A DNA stretch of 64,000 nt, taken from Otatea glauca. Lineage: Eukaryota > Streptophyta > Magnoliopsida > Poales > Poaceae. The notes below the pieces were generated by a model. The model was not told the DNA's origin, ran no database searches, and was given only the letters and a program-made list of their open reading frames with translations. Location of the stretch: the NCBI GenBank assembly GCA_036346275.1, contig CM070713.1, positions 57,345,567 to 57,409,566 of the forward strand. Direction: 5' to 3'. The position numbers and the translations under genes were made by a program. Shown here in pieces: positions 1 through 12,879 of this stretch (position 1 is its first letter; each line of letters starts with the position of its first letter).

Positions 1-3000
1 TGGAGTGAGCCACGCCGTCGCGTCGTGCGCCTTTCGGATCATCGCCGCACGAACGGCCGGGAGAGGCCACGCCGGCCGCCTTCGCGAGATCACCGGAGCT
101 AATGCCGCCGACCGCTTCCGCTCGCTTCGCCGCTCAGAGCGCACACGCCGAGGCCCCTTAAAGTGCACCGAGTAGCGCGTCGACAGCTCCTTTCGCTGCG
201 TCTTTTGACTCTCGCGCGCGCTGCCGAGACGCTCTAGAGACCACGGAGAGCTCGCCGAAGTTGTTCCTCTGCGCCGCCATCGTTCTCCGCCGCTTGCTTC
301 GCCGTCGGTCCTTTTCGCCGCCGCCGAGGTCACCATGCTCGCCGAGTCAAGCCTCGCCGAATCGCTAGATCTTCTCGCCGGGAACCACCGAACGCCGTCG
401 ACTCGCCGTCTTCCTCATCTCCGCAAGCTTGCACCGCCGCGACGCCATCGCCGGACTCGAGCACCGCTGACCGTCGGATCGCAAGGAGGGTAAGGATCGT
501 GCCACGCCGCCTTCTCTCGTTACATTTAGTTTGTATCGTGCCGCTAGATCTGTTATGGACGGTGCGGATTAACCCTAAGGTTTACACGTTAGTTGATCTT
601 GATCGTTAGATCTAGAGCGAACGGCTTGGATTAGATCTAGTTTCGCGATATGTTTTTGTCTTAGCCGCTGGATCGTTAGTGAACGCGTGAGATTGTGCCG
701 CGTGGCGGTCGAATAGTAAACACTCGGTACCGTGGGCCGTTGGATTTAGATCGAACGGCGGTGTGAGTAGATCGGTGGCGCGCGGATCCGCGCTGCTCAA
801 ATTTGAACGCACGGCGGAGATGACGCCGCACTTCATCGAATCACGCGCGGACGCTGCGTGAGCGTTGATCGAGGGTGAGACCAGATCGACCGCTGAGTTC
901 GGGCGCACGCTGGACGCGTGGACGCGTGGGGCATGGAGTGCGGCGCCGCCGAACCGCTGCGGGTGAGATCCGACCGCTGGATGAGCGAGCGGTTCGATCT
1001 TGCCGCGTGTCGCGGCGGGATTGGCTGCGCGATCGTCGCCGACGCCACGGCCTGCGTCACCCGTGCATGAGCACGATCTTGCCACCCACGGTGGACCGAG
1101 CCGAACCGTGGACCCGACCCATGAATCAAGCAACGTGGCGGCACTAGAGGTCGCCACGTGTCGTCTTGGACGCTATCGGCGACGCCATAAATATGTTATA
1201 TATAAAAATATTTTGACCGAAATTCTTTTATGTGCTGACGTCATCATGATGCAATGCTGACGTCATAAATGCGAATTTTCAGTATAAAAATAATTGGGAA
1301 AAATCGGATTTCTTAATTTCTGTATTTTCAGATTTTATTCAAACTTCAAATGACTATAACTTTTGCATTTTAACTCGGATTTGGGTGATTCAAATTTCTA
1401 AAAATTCATAAAATTATGATCTATTTAATGATGAATTTTATTTGAATTTTTGAGGCCATTTAGTCCTCTGTATTAGATTTTTATTGTATATTTTGTTGTC
1501 CGCGTAGACGCAAATTTGCTGGAAAGTTTCGAGGAAGAATTCGTCGCTCAAGACCAAGCTTCGGAACACGACCAGCAACTCTTTGAAGGCAAGTGATGCT
1601 TTGATCATTTTGATCCCAGGTTTTTAAAATGTAGTTTATGCTTTGAAACTATGCATGCTTATTTATTTAAAATGAATTTAAATTGATTTGGGATAATGTA
1701 GTTAATCAACCCATTTTGTTATGCCACCTTGAATTATTAATTGTATGCCCTAAATCATTGTCACCCTAAGTTTGATTATATTAGTAGGATGTTAATATTG
1801 TGCCAACACGGGAGACTAGACCGTGAGTAGATGCTTAGCCTTGCAACGAGTCATGAATGATCTTTCAGAAAAATGCTACAAAATTGACTAATGGAATATT
1901 GAATGTATTTTGAAAGTGGTGTGATGATGCCACATGATGATATGGAAGTATGGTGACCTGTGTGGTTCCATATTGATGTTGAGTTATTGCTGGCATGTGT
2001 TGCACAATAATCAACTGGGTGGGAAATGATTTAGACTGGGGCAAGTGGCAAGAGGCTGTGTGCCAGGTGGGCCTGTGTGGCATTGGGTTGATGAGTGTTG
2101 TGAGTCTGTGTGCCACAATGGGCTGTGTGCCACTGTTGAGTGTTGGAAGTCTTGCCTTGGTCAGTTAAGGACTTCACCTTGCAAGCCTTTGATCTGAGTC
2201 ACCCGTACAACCACATGTCTGATATGGGACAGACCTAGTTGACTAGGGTTCTGATATCTTTCCTCTGATACCTCGGGGTGACAGTACACAGGGGTGTATC
2301 TGTATGGGGGAGCGTACCTGTGCTACGGCTTGGTGCCCATCCAACGGTGATTGGCCGGTCCTATACTTCGGCTCTGTGTGAGGGAAGTAATAGTGAAGGC
2401 AATACCGGAGAGGTTCTTTGGTTAAGGTAGATGTTCCTGAAAAGCTTTGTTGCGGACAATCACCTGTGTGGTGAGCGGTTGTATCTTGTGGGTAAAGTGT
2501 ACAACCTCTGCAGAGTGTCAAAACTATTCAATAGCCGCTGCCATGTATTGAGCATTGCTCGGGGATTACAGTCAAGGGGTAGATTTTCATAAACAAAATG
2601 TGGGAAGGGTGGCTGTGTGCCAAGTGTTAAAAATGAACTGTTAAGGCTGTGTGCCGAGAATCTTCGAGGAAAAACCATTTGAAGAAATTAGTATTACTTA
2701 TAACTGTTCCAATGCTTTAATCTAATTAAGATATTGGTTTAAAATTGTTGTTTGATGCAAAAGAACCATTTAAGCCAACCCTTTGAAATAAGCTTTGCAT
2801 GTAGTAATAGCACTGCATTCTGTGCATTACTTGTTGAGTGCCTTGTGTACTCACCCCACCTTGCTTATCAACCCCAACATCGCTGGATGAGACTACACCA
2901 GTTGGGAGGAGGAGTACATCGAGGATTCGAACAACTAGGGGCAAGCCCACTGGTTGCTGTGGCAAGATGAAGGCTTCCTCGACATTTGTTTATGTTCATT

Positions 3001-3223
3001 GCTATTTCTTTTCTCTCAATAATGTAAGCCCGTGTGGTCAGTCTTATCTGTAAGGAGACCATAAGGTCGCATAACTCGGTTTATATACATGTTTGCACTA
3101 ATTATTCTTATATCTTCGTGAATGTCTGTGATGTGCAACCCTGTATGACTGTGTGTGCTAGCGTGATCCTGGACTGGCACAGAATACACAGAGGGTCCGG
3201 ATCTGCAGGTTCGGGTCCCGACA
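1..3223 (+). mobile_element. Long LTR-like segment, left end outside the window
   Basis: No open coding sequence stands out. The first 1.15 kb is GC-rich and CG-rich, and the rest is AT-rich with a repeated phrase of the type ggctgtgtgcca. The order (GC-rich leader-like block, AT-rich block, short block near 2840-2970, end in gtcccgaca) resembles the very long LTRs of grass Ty3/gypsy chromoviruses of the Tekay/Del kind. This is judged by general resemblance only. No primer-binding site follows the putative end at 3223, so it would be a solo or truncated LTR. The short ORFs here overlap on both strands and look like composition artefacts. Confidence 0.45.
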
Positions 3224-4314
3224 GTTGTTGTAGAAGAATCCTGGCAAGTGGGCCAAGCTTGCCTATGACGGTGAGAGGGGAAACGTATTTGCAAAATGAT
3301 GCCTTTGCTTGAGGAAAACATGAAAATGGAAGCGGCTTGAGAGGCAATGGTTGCTGACAGGTGGGTCCGGCTTATTAGCAAGAGAGAAAGCTGACATGCA
3401 GGACTAGGTTGTCAGTGAGAGAAGGGAGAGGGTTTTGAAATTCGATTTTTTAATCAGAATTCTTGTCCAGATTTTTAGGTATAGCAAATAGGCACCAGAA
3501 ATTAAGAAAATTTTTATGGTACCAATGTTGAGTAAATTTTTGAAAAGTTTTTCAGTTCTGGATGTTTCTCGGAAAATCTTTTATTGATACTATTTTTAGT
3601 ATAAAGTGTAGTATTTGATTTTGCAAAAATAGCAACTTAGCTCAAAAATTCATGAAACTTTTTGGGGAGGCTCTTGAGACTATTTAGGACCTAAATAAAT
3701 TATTCTATAGTTATTACATTTTCGGATTTAAAGATAAAAATTAGGAACCGCATCTAGGGAACAAAAAAGGTATTTTCTTTAAATGCTAAAAATTTCAAAA
3801 AAGCCATAAAATTCTAAAAATTCATAAACAAATGTAGAATAATAATTTAGCAGCTTATTATTTCATTTGGGTGCTATTTGGGTTGTTACATGGGTGTTCG
3901 CTGTGGGATTGACTTTGGCCACACCATCTTGATCAAAGAGCTCGGGTTACACAAATCTCCCTTCTAATGATGATTTTTTTAGAATTTACTTCCTAGATTT
4001 TGAGAAGCTAGGCAGCACCTAAGAAAGCCCGGGCCGTTGGGAGTGGTAGGGCACCATTGCCCCACCCAAGCCAGCCTCTAACCGGCCTATGGAAAGAAAC
4101 AAACCTAAGGGCCGGTGGGTGGCATGGTGGTGCCACAGCTTCTAGGAGTAACGTTGGTGCTGCCGCGCTTCTTGTTTCACTTCTTAGTGATGATGGAGTT
4201 GTCGTGGTTGATACCACATGATGTGTTGCTGCAGGGAGGTGAGGTGTGCCCAGGCACAGGTGCATTGGAGAGGAGCGTGGTGGCTGTGATCATATTAGTC
4301 ATGTTGGCCTTCTG
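3224..4314. other. No gene recognised
   Basis: AT-rich sequence (3420-3900) followed by a more GC-balanced stretch. Short ORFs on both strands have no recognisable domain. The sequence looks like decayed repeat DNA. Confidence 0.5.
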
Positions 4315-4937
4315 TGTCGAATATCTAAATATGGTATATGAGTATGTACCAAAAATATGAAGACTATACTATATATGCTCAAGCAAGCGTTTAGAAGCTC
4401 CGGATATCTCGGACCCGACACTACGGGATAAGATATAAACGGAGGGGATATCTCCATACTAGGAAGGACTCGATCGCTTTCCTGATACGAGGAAACCGAC
4501 TCGAGTACGCCTGGTATCCAGGGAAGTTTGGATATGTTGTGAAGATCGACGCGACGATGGACTCCTCATCAGCTACGATCTGGTATCCTAAGCCGACTAA
4601 AACTCAACTTGAGACGGGGCTACCCCGACTATATAAGACCAGGGGTAGGTTTCCTCAAGGGGGAGCTGAGAGAAGACGTAGTGCAATCAGGAGCTGATGG
4701 ACCACGCTTCGTCAACCTCCAGCCATTGTTTAGATCCAATCTTCATTGTAACTAGGGCTAGACAACTCGCTCTGTACTCGATACACCAAATACATATATC
4801 ATCCGCACAGGACGTAGGGTATTACTCCATCTGGGTGCTCGAACCTGTATACATCGTGTGCTGCTGTTTTCGTGCTTGACTCTGACATTGAAGGTACCCG
4901 TGATCATAAGTTTATTGTCGAATTTTGACCTTCGACA
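4315..4937 (+). mobile_element. Solo LTR of a gypsy-type retrotransposon
   Basis: The segment begins tgtcgaa and ends ttcgaca, an exact 7-bp inverted terminus of the TG...CA kind. It is flanked by ttctg (4310-4314) and ttatg (4938-4942), a 5-bp target duplication with one mismatch. A TATA box (tatataag, 4630-4637) sits mid-element and is followed by leader-like sequence. No primer-binding site or coding region adjoins it, so it is best read as a solo LTR left by recombination between two LTRs. Confidence 0.72.
4630..4637 (+). promoter_or_regulatory. TATA box of the solo LTR
   Basis: tatataag lies in a GC-rich context at the expected U3/R position. It could still start transcription into 4938-5700. 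Confidence 0.6.
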
Positions 4938-4959
4938 TTATGCATCTCCTTAACGGGGA

Positions 4960-5672
4960 GAAAAGAGCGGGTGCAGACGAAGGTAGGAAACGCCGTCTAT
5001 ATAGAAATTTGAGTCCCTAATGTGGGAGAGTCCTTCATTAAGGTCGCGGAGAGTGTTGATGATGAATGCCCTATCGGAGATAGGGTTCTTGATGTCACGG
5101 AGGGCATCGGGCTCGAACTTGAGCTTCTAATAGTAGATGGTGACCATTAGATCACCTTGGACGAAGTTGCTGAACTCAGCCTCAAGATAAAGTGCTCGGC
5201 TTTCTTTGTTGTCAAGGAAGAGTTCTTCAGCCGCTATCTAGAGACTACAGGCAGTTTGAGAGGGCTCCATGATGATGTCGAAGATGTCCTCCAAGATGCA
5301 GCCATGTAGTCACATGAGGATCGTGAATTCCTGCTGCGAGCACTCGGCGTTGGGCTCCTCCGGAGTTGGCTTGTCGACATGAAGCAGGCCGAATGTCTCA
5401 AGCATGGCGGTGAAGAATGTGTGCCACTTGGTGTAATTCAAGGTCTTGAGGTCACGGATATAGGGATACACGTCTTGATGCTGGCGACGTTGATCACCAT
5501 GGATGGAGGGGGTGAGAATGGATGTCAAGGTGGCAGTAGTGGAGGTTAGGGCGATGGCAGAGAGGGAGGTGCTCCTCCTGCTGGAGAGGGTGCTGCCGAT
5601 CGACATGGTGGTGGGCAAGTCACAAAGGAATAGGGAGGAGCTGGAAACGACACTTGCTATGATACCATACAA
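4960..5672 (-). pseudogene. Copia-type gag relic (UBN2-like)
   Basis: On the minus strand the translation contains LNYTKWHTFFTAMLETFGLL, then, after in-frame stops, FLDNKESRALYLEAEFSNFV and a stretch ending LRDLNEGLSHIRDSN. This order is typical of the gag polyprotein of plant Ty1/copia elements (UBN2 family). That family forms virus-like particles and packages element RNA. At least two stop codons interrupt the frame, and no protease, integrase or reverse transcriptase follows downstream (towards lower coordinates). It is a decayed fragment. Confidence 0.75.
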
Positions 5673-5832
5673 AAGATTTGTTGTAGCAATCGAAGAAATC
5701 TACAAGATCATAATAAATAGTAACAACATAGAAACAAAGCATGCGTGATCAGGGAGACCACGGCATGGGATCCTAAGGGTCTCGAGTATACCGGATATAT
5801 TCGTTAACAGTTTTGGTAGGGTATAAAGCTAT

Positions 5833-6048
5833 GGGAAATACTAGCGTCCGGACGTCCAATACTGTTCATTTCATCGGACGCTCGCTGCAATATTTTTTTC
5901 CAACGTGTGCAACATTTTTTTCTCCGCTCATATTTTTACTGTTATCGAAGGAAAAATGTTTCACACGTGGGAAAGAAATATTTCACGCATAGAAAAAAAA
6001 ATTGCAAAGCGTCCGAAAAAATCAGACGTCTGATTGCTAGCAATTCCG
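5833..6048. mobile_element. MITE with 9-bp target duplication (Mutator-like)
   Basis: A 216-bp AT-rich element. Its ends, gggaaatactagcgtccgga on the left and cggaattgctagcaatcaga on the reverse of the right, form an imperfect inverted repeat that continues into gacgtc. It is flanked by taaagctat (5824-5832) and taaaactat (6049-6057), a 9-bp duplication with one mismatch. Nine bases is the usual duplication for Mutator-like elements. There is no coding capacity. Confidence 0.8.
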
Positions 6049-6057
6049 TAAAACTAT

Positions 6058-6562
6058 CGGTCGACTTGGTGATAAACACGTCGTTTGTGGGCGCTAGCTA
6101 GGTGCATGCACCCGGCAGGGCATCTTTTCCGGAGGGACCGCGTGCGCCTGTAGGGCGATCGAAGACTCGGTCCAAGGGGGAAAATACATGTTGCGCTTTT
6201 TCACCTTGCATCTGAACTGATTGCGATGAATCGCGTGATTCGTGAATGTGCTGTCAACAACAGCACGATGCATCGTCGAAGGATTAGAGATTTGGAGTAG
6301 CGGACATGTGGAGGCTGCTGCAATACAATGCCTGCTTCGCCAGGTCTGTGATGTCGATACATTAGACACATGTATCCAGCTTCACGGAAAAACATCTTCT
6401 AGGGGTGAAAAGTTTAAGACCCAGAGCTCTACCTAGATAAATCCTAAACTACTCTTGGAAATTTAAACGTTTTGCTATCTATAAGTTGCCTGATTTTTCT
6501 TTGTAACTCTAGCTAAGTCAACTTCCCCAAACCTTTCGATTGGGTTGAAATATATGTGTGCC
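6058..6562. other. No gene recognised; left flank of gypsy copy 1
   Basis: Unique-looking sequence with short ORFs on both strands and no recognisable domain. Its last five bases, gtgcc (6558-6562), are the left target duplication of the gypsy element that follows. Confidence 0.5.
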
Positions 6563-7218
6563 TGTTTGCACCAAAATTTGGTAAATCTAACCGTAATCGG
6601 CAATAAAATGAAAGATATGGACGTTAACAGACAAGTTAAGAAAGTTTGGAGATATTTATGCTAACGACAAGATTTTTAGGAAATAACTGTTCAAGATAAG
6701 GCCGATACGGATACGGATTTAAATCGTGTTGTAACAGGACACTATCGGCCAAAAGTATAAAAGAAAGACCAAAGCAAGCTGCGAGAGGATCATAAACACA
6801 TACAAACAATCAGCTTTACTTTTCATCTATTTTTCCTGTCGACTAGGAGTAGTTCTTGTAATTTAGCCTTTGTAATCATTTTGATCAATAAAGTTGCACA
6901 TCGCCGATTGTTGATCTTCGCCAATTACGCCACGTGTTCGATTTATTCGATTTTGTTGCGACGCCTTCTTCGGAATCGATCTGCCTTTATCCTCTGATTA
7001 GCCTTAATCGGCTAATTAAATTTGCCTTGTTACTTTGATCTTGATCGGCTTCAAGCTGATTAAGTCTAAGCCGATTGATCTTGACGATCGGCTTGAGTGA
7101 ATTTTATTGTTTTTTCCTTATCGATTACAGGTGTCAAATCGACTAGCACGCCTTAACCCGGTGTTCGGCTTGGTGTGCTGGTTGTCGAAAACCCTACCTC
7201 AAGTTTTTGACGCCAACA
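6563..7218 (+). repeat. 5' LTR of gypsy copy 1
   Basis: 656 bp, TG...CA. It contains a TATA box (tataaaag, 6756-6763) and an aataaa motif near 6887. It is nearly identical to the 3' LTR at 17328-17981; most differences are single-base changes or one-base gaps. Confidence 0.95.
6756..6763 (+). promoter_or_regulatory. LTR TATA box
   Basis: tataaaag, conserved in all four LTRs of the family here (17521-17528 in the 3' LTR; reverse strand 29902-29909 in copy 2). It is the likely core promoter of the element. Confidence 0.75.
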
Positions 7219-7221
7219 CAC

Positions 7222-7240
7222 TCTTGGCACGCCGGTGGGA
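7222..7240 (+). other. Primer-binding site
   Basis: cttggcacgccggtgggac lies just 3' of the 5' LTR and is conserved in copy 2 (reverse strand just before 29459, as ttggcacgcccggtgggg). The position and TGGC-type start fit a tRNA 3' end. I do not name the tRNA. Confidence 0.6.
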
Positions 7241-7242
7241 CC

Positions 7243-10060
7243 ATGTCTACATCAGGGAAATCGATTCCGCCGTCTGATCTCAACACAAAAGCTATAATCG
7301 TCCCAACAATGGACGATTTAACCGCAGAACAACGTCAAGAGATTGAAGATCGGAAAGCCGCGTTAGAAGAGATGATGCTAAATCGCTACCAAAAGACTAG
7401 ACGTGGCGTTACGTAAATCCGCCTGCCGACGGTCAATACCTCGGGAGACACAGTGCGGCGAAACGGTAAGTCGATATCTACCCGCCAGCCGAATTATCGG
7501 CTATGATTAACCAATCATGCACCATGCTTTAATAAACCAATCATCGGCTCGTAACGACTCTTAAGCCGATGATAGCAAATAGCGTTAAATCTATAGCCCA
7601 GAGTTAGCCTCGTCAGAAGCTTTGCATGACCCACTACAAGCTCGCCAAATTATCCTGCTTTTTCAAGATCACAAAACACGCAGAGCACACCACCGATCCT
7701 AAACCATCGGCTATGACCTCACCTCCCACGATGATGCCCACACACCTACGGTCATATTGCCTAGGATCCTCGGTCAAGTGGGGTGAGCCATTACCACGCC
7801 TATACCGACGCCGCTAAGTATGATCCATCCATCAATCTACCACCGTCGGCTCCTTTTACGCTTTTCCCAATCGGTTTCACAAGATTGGCTCTAAGAGATA
7901 TCCCCAAGAGCCTACCCCGCTTAGAAACCCGGTCCACACAGAGTAGTAACGCATCGTAACCATTTATCCGGTGCGGAACCACAAATTAGGCATAATCGCA
8001 CAATCAAGATAATCGAATGCCGACGGCACGCGGATATTGGCAACCCGAGCTTGCACTCGGGGGGCAGGATGCAGATTATGATCGACATTATCAAGGGCCT
8101 GCTGTGCCAGTGGCCGATAATGCCAATTGGACCGATCAGATCTGTACCGTTTTGAGGGATTAGTTTGGCATACAACCAAAAGGAAAAGTGATCGGCTATA
8201 GAAAGCCGTACCCCGATTACATAGATCGCATGCCTTACCCTCATAATTTCAGAGTCCCGGACTTTGCCAAATTCTCTGGGGATGATTCTATCACTACCCT
8301 CGAGCATGTTGGGCGCTTTATCGCACAATGCGTGAAGCGCCCGATCCGACGGGTTAAAAATTAGGTTATTTCCGTTATCTTTATCTGGGCAAAGATTTAC
8401 TTGGTTCACTTGTTTGCCTCCGAATTCGGTCCATTTATGGAACGATTTGGAAAGCCGATTCCACGAATACTTCTTTTCGGCGCTTTAGAGTTAAGAATTT
8501 CAGATCGAGTTCGTCGCCAAAAGTTTGGAGAATCGGTAATGATTACATCAAAAGGTTTAGAGAAATCAGAATCGGTGTTTTAGCGTTACGTTACACGACA
8601 ATCAACTCGCCGATTTAGCATTTCAAGGTTTGATCCTCCTCTTAGGGAGAAATTCGGTGGGCGAAATTCACCGATTTTAGCCACTTATTGCATCGCGTAT
8701 CGGCTCAAGAAAGCCGATTCACTGACAATAAGGTGTTTAATGGTAGATTTAAAAATAGTAACAAGGAGAAGGATAAGGATAAGGTCAATATGGTTGAATA
8801 TTGTCCTAGTGATTCGTCGGAAGACGAGGAAGCAGAAATAAATATAGCCGAATGGGTAAAAGGATCCAAAAATCCTTAGTCCGTTTCTTGGCTTAAGCCG
8901 ACTAGGAACAAATCGAGGTCAAATACTCTTTCGATGTTTCCAAGTGCGATCGTATTTTGATTTACTGCAAGAAAAGATAATACGATTGCCGGAGGGACAT
9001 GTGATACCGTCGCCCGATGAGATCAAAAAACGCAGGTATTGCAAGTGGCATCATTCTTATTCACATAACACTAATGACTGCAATATCTTCCGTCAACAGA
9101 TCCAGTCTGCTATTGAAGACGGTCGGTTGAAGTTTGCCGATGAGCCGACCATGCAGGTGGATGTCGATCCGTTTCCTATCAATATGGTGCATTACTCGGC
9201 TAAAGGAAAAGAGCCGATGCAAGACGAAAGAGTAAAAGATCGATAAGTCGACGTACGATCAAGCTCGGACGGCAGCCAGACACTGAAGATTACCATCGGC
9301 TCCTTACAAATAGAAGCCGATCGAGAAGGAAAAAATTCAAGGACCATTAAACCCAAGGGGAATCCCCAAGTGGGTAAATGGTACAAAGCGGAAAAATCTC
9401 CAATTCAGCCAGCGAAAAGGTTAGGTCCGACGTTCGCAATTAATGGAGAAATATGAAAGGATGAACAGCCGACCACGGATCATACCGCGGTCGGATAACT
9501 TGTACCGCACCGAGAATGTGGAAAGGGCACATAGAAGATGTCCCTTTTGGCAGTTTTGCTGGGAAAGAGGAGTAGCGTTGCCATCACCATACACCTGCCC
9601 GATGGAACATTATCCCCGAGACGATCGGCCAACGCAATCGGCCAGACATAGGCTATCTGGGCCGATTAGAGAGCAAGACAGAAGCCACGTAAGGCGGTCC
9701 ATGAAAGATTATCTAAACCGAATCAAGAGCAAAGCCAAGCCAAGACACACAAGACCGCTTTGATCAAGGAGACTTGGTGGCGGATCTGGCCGGTGGAACC
9801 TAAACCCAGTGGTGCCCATCGAGCTGAGCAAATCACAACGACGACGGCTTCAGAGGCTAAGGACGCAAGAAATTCGTGAAGCCGATGCCGAGAAAGAGAG
9901 AGACGGTGTTTAATAAACTTCGCCTAATGAGATGCGCCAAGAAAGAGTGGAGAAGAAAAGAGCAAGCCAAGAAGATTTGAATCGGCCGATGACTTGATTC
10001 TCCCATGATTCGATGACACACCTCCATGGATGTCAACATGGTGTTCACATTACCGCCGAG
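7243..10060 (+). pseudogene. gag and gag-pol linker of gypsy copy 1
   Basis: The ATG at 7243 follows the primer-binding site and opens MSTSGKSIPPSDLN. The frame ends at 7416, and homologous pieces reappear in other frames. These include a block at 8688-8879, a block at 8944-9246 with CKWHHSYSHNTNDCNIF (a zinc-knuckle-like C/H pattern), and a basic linker at 9443-9763. Gag packages the RNA in cytoplasmic particles. Comparison with copy 2 (26481-29436) shows that several frame breaks are one- or two-base gaps. Confidence 0.8.
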
Positions 10061-10194
10061 TTCAAAGTCGACTGAATCGCCAAAGAAGCGCTTGCTCGCT
10101 TATGCTCGAGTACGAGCGCCATCTTTGAAAAACCCAAAGACGATCACCGCATCCAAACCTCTGTACTGAAAGGATATATAAATGGCAAGTCGAT

Positions 10195-10640
10195 ATCAAG
10201 GATGCTTTAGACGGAGGCGCCACAGTGAATCTAATGCCATACACAACATGTAAAAAACTGGGTAAGTCTGACGAAGACTTAATCAAAACTAACATGGTTC
10301 TGAATGACTTCACAAGCGACCCTACAGAAGCAAAAGGTGTCATGGTCACAGAGTCGATCGCCGGTAGCAAGACCTTGCCGACGCCGTTCTTTGTAATTGA
10401 TGCCAAAGGAACTACTACAGCAGGCCGCTCGGACGAGATTGGATTCATGCAAATTGTCAGATCCCATCGACCATGCATCAATCACTTGTTCAATGGAACG
10501 GAGAAGAAGTTGAAGTCATCACACCGATACATCGCCCATATTGCCATGGCTAGCTCCGGCGCGAATTGGCAACACGAAGAAGCCGGGTCAGATATCGGGC
10601 AAGGTCTTTGGACGATCGCGATTTCATATGCGTAAGCAAA
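10195..10640 (+). pseudogene. Aspartic protease domain of gypsy copy 1
   Basis: LDGGATVNLMPY around 10207-10245 is the D-[TSG]-G type active-site motif of retropepsins, in the DGG form common in plant Tat-like elements. It is followed by VLNDFTSDPTEAKGV and a hydrophobic strand with PTPFFVIDAKG. The domain would cleave the Gag-Pol polyprotein. The frame is broken downstream of 10635. Confidence 0.8.
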
Positions 10641-10647
10641 TCGACTT

Positions 10648-11660
10648 ATGTCGATCGGTGTCAAGCCCGCACCTTTGATCGGGCAAATGAAGTGTTGCGC
10701 AGATGGGGACAAGAAAAACATTGAAGGCGCTACAGACAAAATGCAAAGCTATCGGCAAACAACGGATAGCCACGGCCATAGAAGACATCAAGAAATCGAA
10801 AAGTTAGGTCAAGGGTTCACATCCACCGATTTACTTGAAGAAGTCGATATAGGTAGCGGTGATAAAAAAAGACCAACTTTTGTTAGTGCCAATTTAGGAG
10901 TAAAATACAAAGAAAAACTAATAAAAATCCTTAAGGATTACAAGGATTGTTTTGCTTGGGAATATCACGAAATGCCTGGATTAAGCCGTCAGCTTGTGGA
11001 ACATCGGTTACCTATAAAATCGGGTTATCGGCCGTTTAAACAGTATCCTAGACGTTTCAATCCAGCCTTGTACCAAGTTATAAAGGAAGAGATAGAACGG
11101 TTGTTGGAAGCAAAATTTATTAGGCCTTGCCGATACGCAGAGTGGGTTTCCAACATCGTTCCAGTCATGAAGAAGAATGGCAAACTTCGAGTATGCGTCG
11201 ACTTCAGAGATTTAAACAAGGCGACGCCAAAGGATGAATACCCGATGCCAATAGCCGATATGCTTATTGATGCTGCCTCAGGGAACAAGATCATAAGTTT
11301 TCTAGATGGTAATGCTGGGTATAACCAGATACTCATGGCAAAAGCCGATATACCAAAGACGGCTTTTAGATGTCCCGGTGCAATAGGATTGTTCGAATGG
11401 ACGAATGACTTTCGGTTTGAAAACGCTGAGCAACGATCGTGGCAATGAATCGATCTTTCATGATTTAATCGGCCACATTGTCGAAATATATATTGATGAT
11501 GTAGTGGTAAAATCTGCAGACGATTTCCAACATCTGGTCGATTTAGAAAAAGTTTTTAAAAACATAAGATCGCACGGACTAAAAATGAATCCTTTCAAGT
11601 GCGCGTTTGGCGTATCGACCGATGCTTTTAGGCTTCATGGTGCACGAAAGAGGGATTGAA
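10648..11660 (+). pseudogene. Reverse transcriptase domain of gypsy copy 1
   Basis: The long open block 10648-11448 contains CVDFRDLNKATPKDEYPMP and FLDGNAGYNQI. After a frameshift near 11400, YIDDVVVKSA (about 11489-11518) supplies the YxDD catalytic motif. This is the standard gypsy RT palm and fingers order. The frameshift separates the fingers from the catalytic aspartates, so this copy cannot make active enzyme as read. Confidence 0.9.
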
Positions 11661-12186
11661 GTCACCAAACGAGGGTTAAAGCTATAGCCAATCCGAGCCG
11701 ACATGCAAAAACGAATTACAAAAGTTGATCGGCAAAATTAACTATCTCCGTCGGTTCATCTCGAACCTCTCCTAGAATTCGTGCCTTTACTCCATTGCCG
11801 GGTTGAAGGACAATGAAGAATTTATATGGGGAGCCGTTCGTGAAAGCTTTTAACGGTCAAAAGGTATTTGTCCAACCCTCCAGCCTTGGTCGCGCCTCAA
11901 AAGGGTCCTTTTAGGCTATATGTTTCGGCCAAGAAGATACTATTGAGCTGTACTAGCACAAGAGGTGCATGGTAAAGAAAGGGTTATCTTTTACTTAAGC
12001 CGACGATTGCTAGACGCAGGTCGGTACCCTTATATCGAAAAACTATGTTTATCTTTGTACTTCTCGTGCACAAAATTAAGGCATTACATATTAGCATCGG
12101 CTGTAAGGTAATCTGCAAAACCGATGTTATAAAATATATTTTATCGGCCCAATTCGCAAGGTCGACTTGGCAAATGAGCTTACGCC

Positions 12187-12780
12187 TTGGTCGAGTTCGA
12201 CTTGTCATATGAATCGCCAGCGGTCAAAGGACAAGTCCTAGCCGATTTTATAACAGACATGACACACGGCAAACTTAGTCTTGGTAGCACCATGGCAACT
12301 GTTTTTGACGGATCAAGATGCGGAAAGGTGATGGTATCGGTATTGTACTCACTTCACCCAAGGGCATAACTTTGAATTCGCATTTCGGTTAAATAGCCGA
12401 TGCTCGAACAACCGTGCCGAGTCGGCGTTACTCAAAGGCTTATTGTTGTTGGAAAATATTGAATAAGAGTCGTTGAGGCATATGGTGATTCACCGTTGGT
12501 AGTACAACAAATAAAGGAGAATACCAATGTCGGGATGAAGTACTCTCAAGTATTTAGAACAATGTTTAGAGATTATCGGCTCTTTTCGCCATTTTCTATC
12601 GGTCATATTCCTCGTGAATTAAACGATAGAGCTAATGCTTTAGCTCAGCAGCATCAGGGTATGAGGATTTTGATCAAAGTCAGGAGACTGAGCTGGTAAA
12701 TAAGGCAGTTATGTGCACGGATATTGCCGATTGGAGAACGCAGATAAAAGATTATCTAGTTGATCCATCCAAGCCGGCGT
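12187..12780 (+). pseudogene. RNase H domain of gypsy copy 1
   Basis: The sequence reads VEFDLSYESPAVKGQVLADF, then VFDGSRCGK, then, after frame changes, IGHIPRELNDRANALAQQ. These match the plant RNase H-like domain that follows gypsy RT, with the usual DG...E...D pattern spread over broken frames. The 11661-12186 tract upstream is the RT-RNase H connection, heavily frameshifted. Confidence 0.8.
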
Positions 12781-12879
12781 AACGAAGGATACGGCAGAAG
12801 CATTGAAGTACGTCGTTATGGACGATATACTATATTATCGGACCATGGAAGGCTTGTTGTTAAGATGTCTTGAAGCCAA

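Noticed and set aside
612..1260. Several overlapping ORFs on both strands in the GC-rich start of the window
   Set aside because: Mutually overlapping frames, Arg/Pro/Ser-rich, no domain; composition effect within an LTR-like segment.
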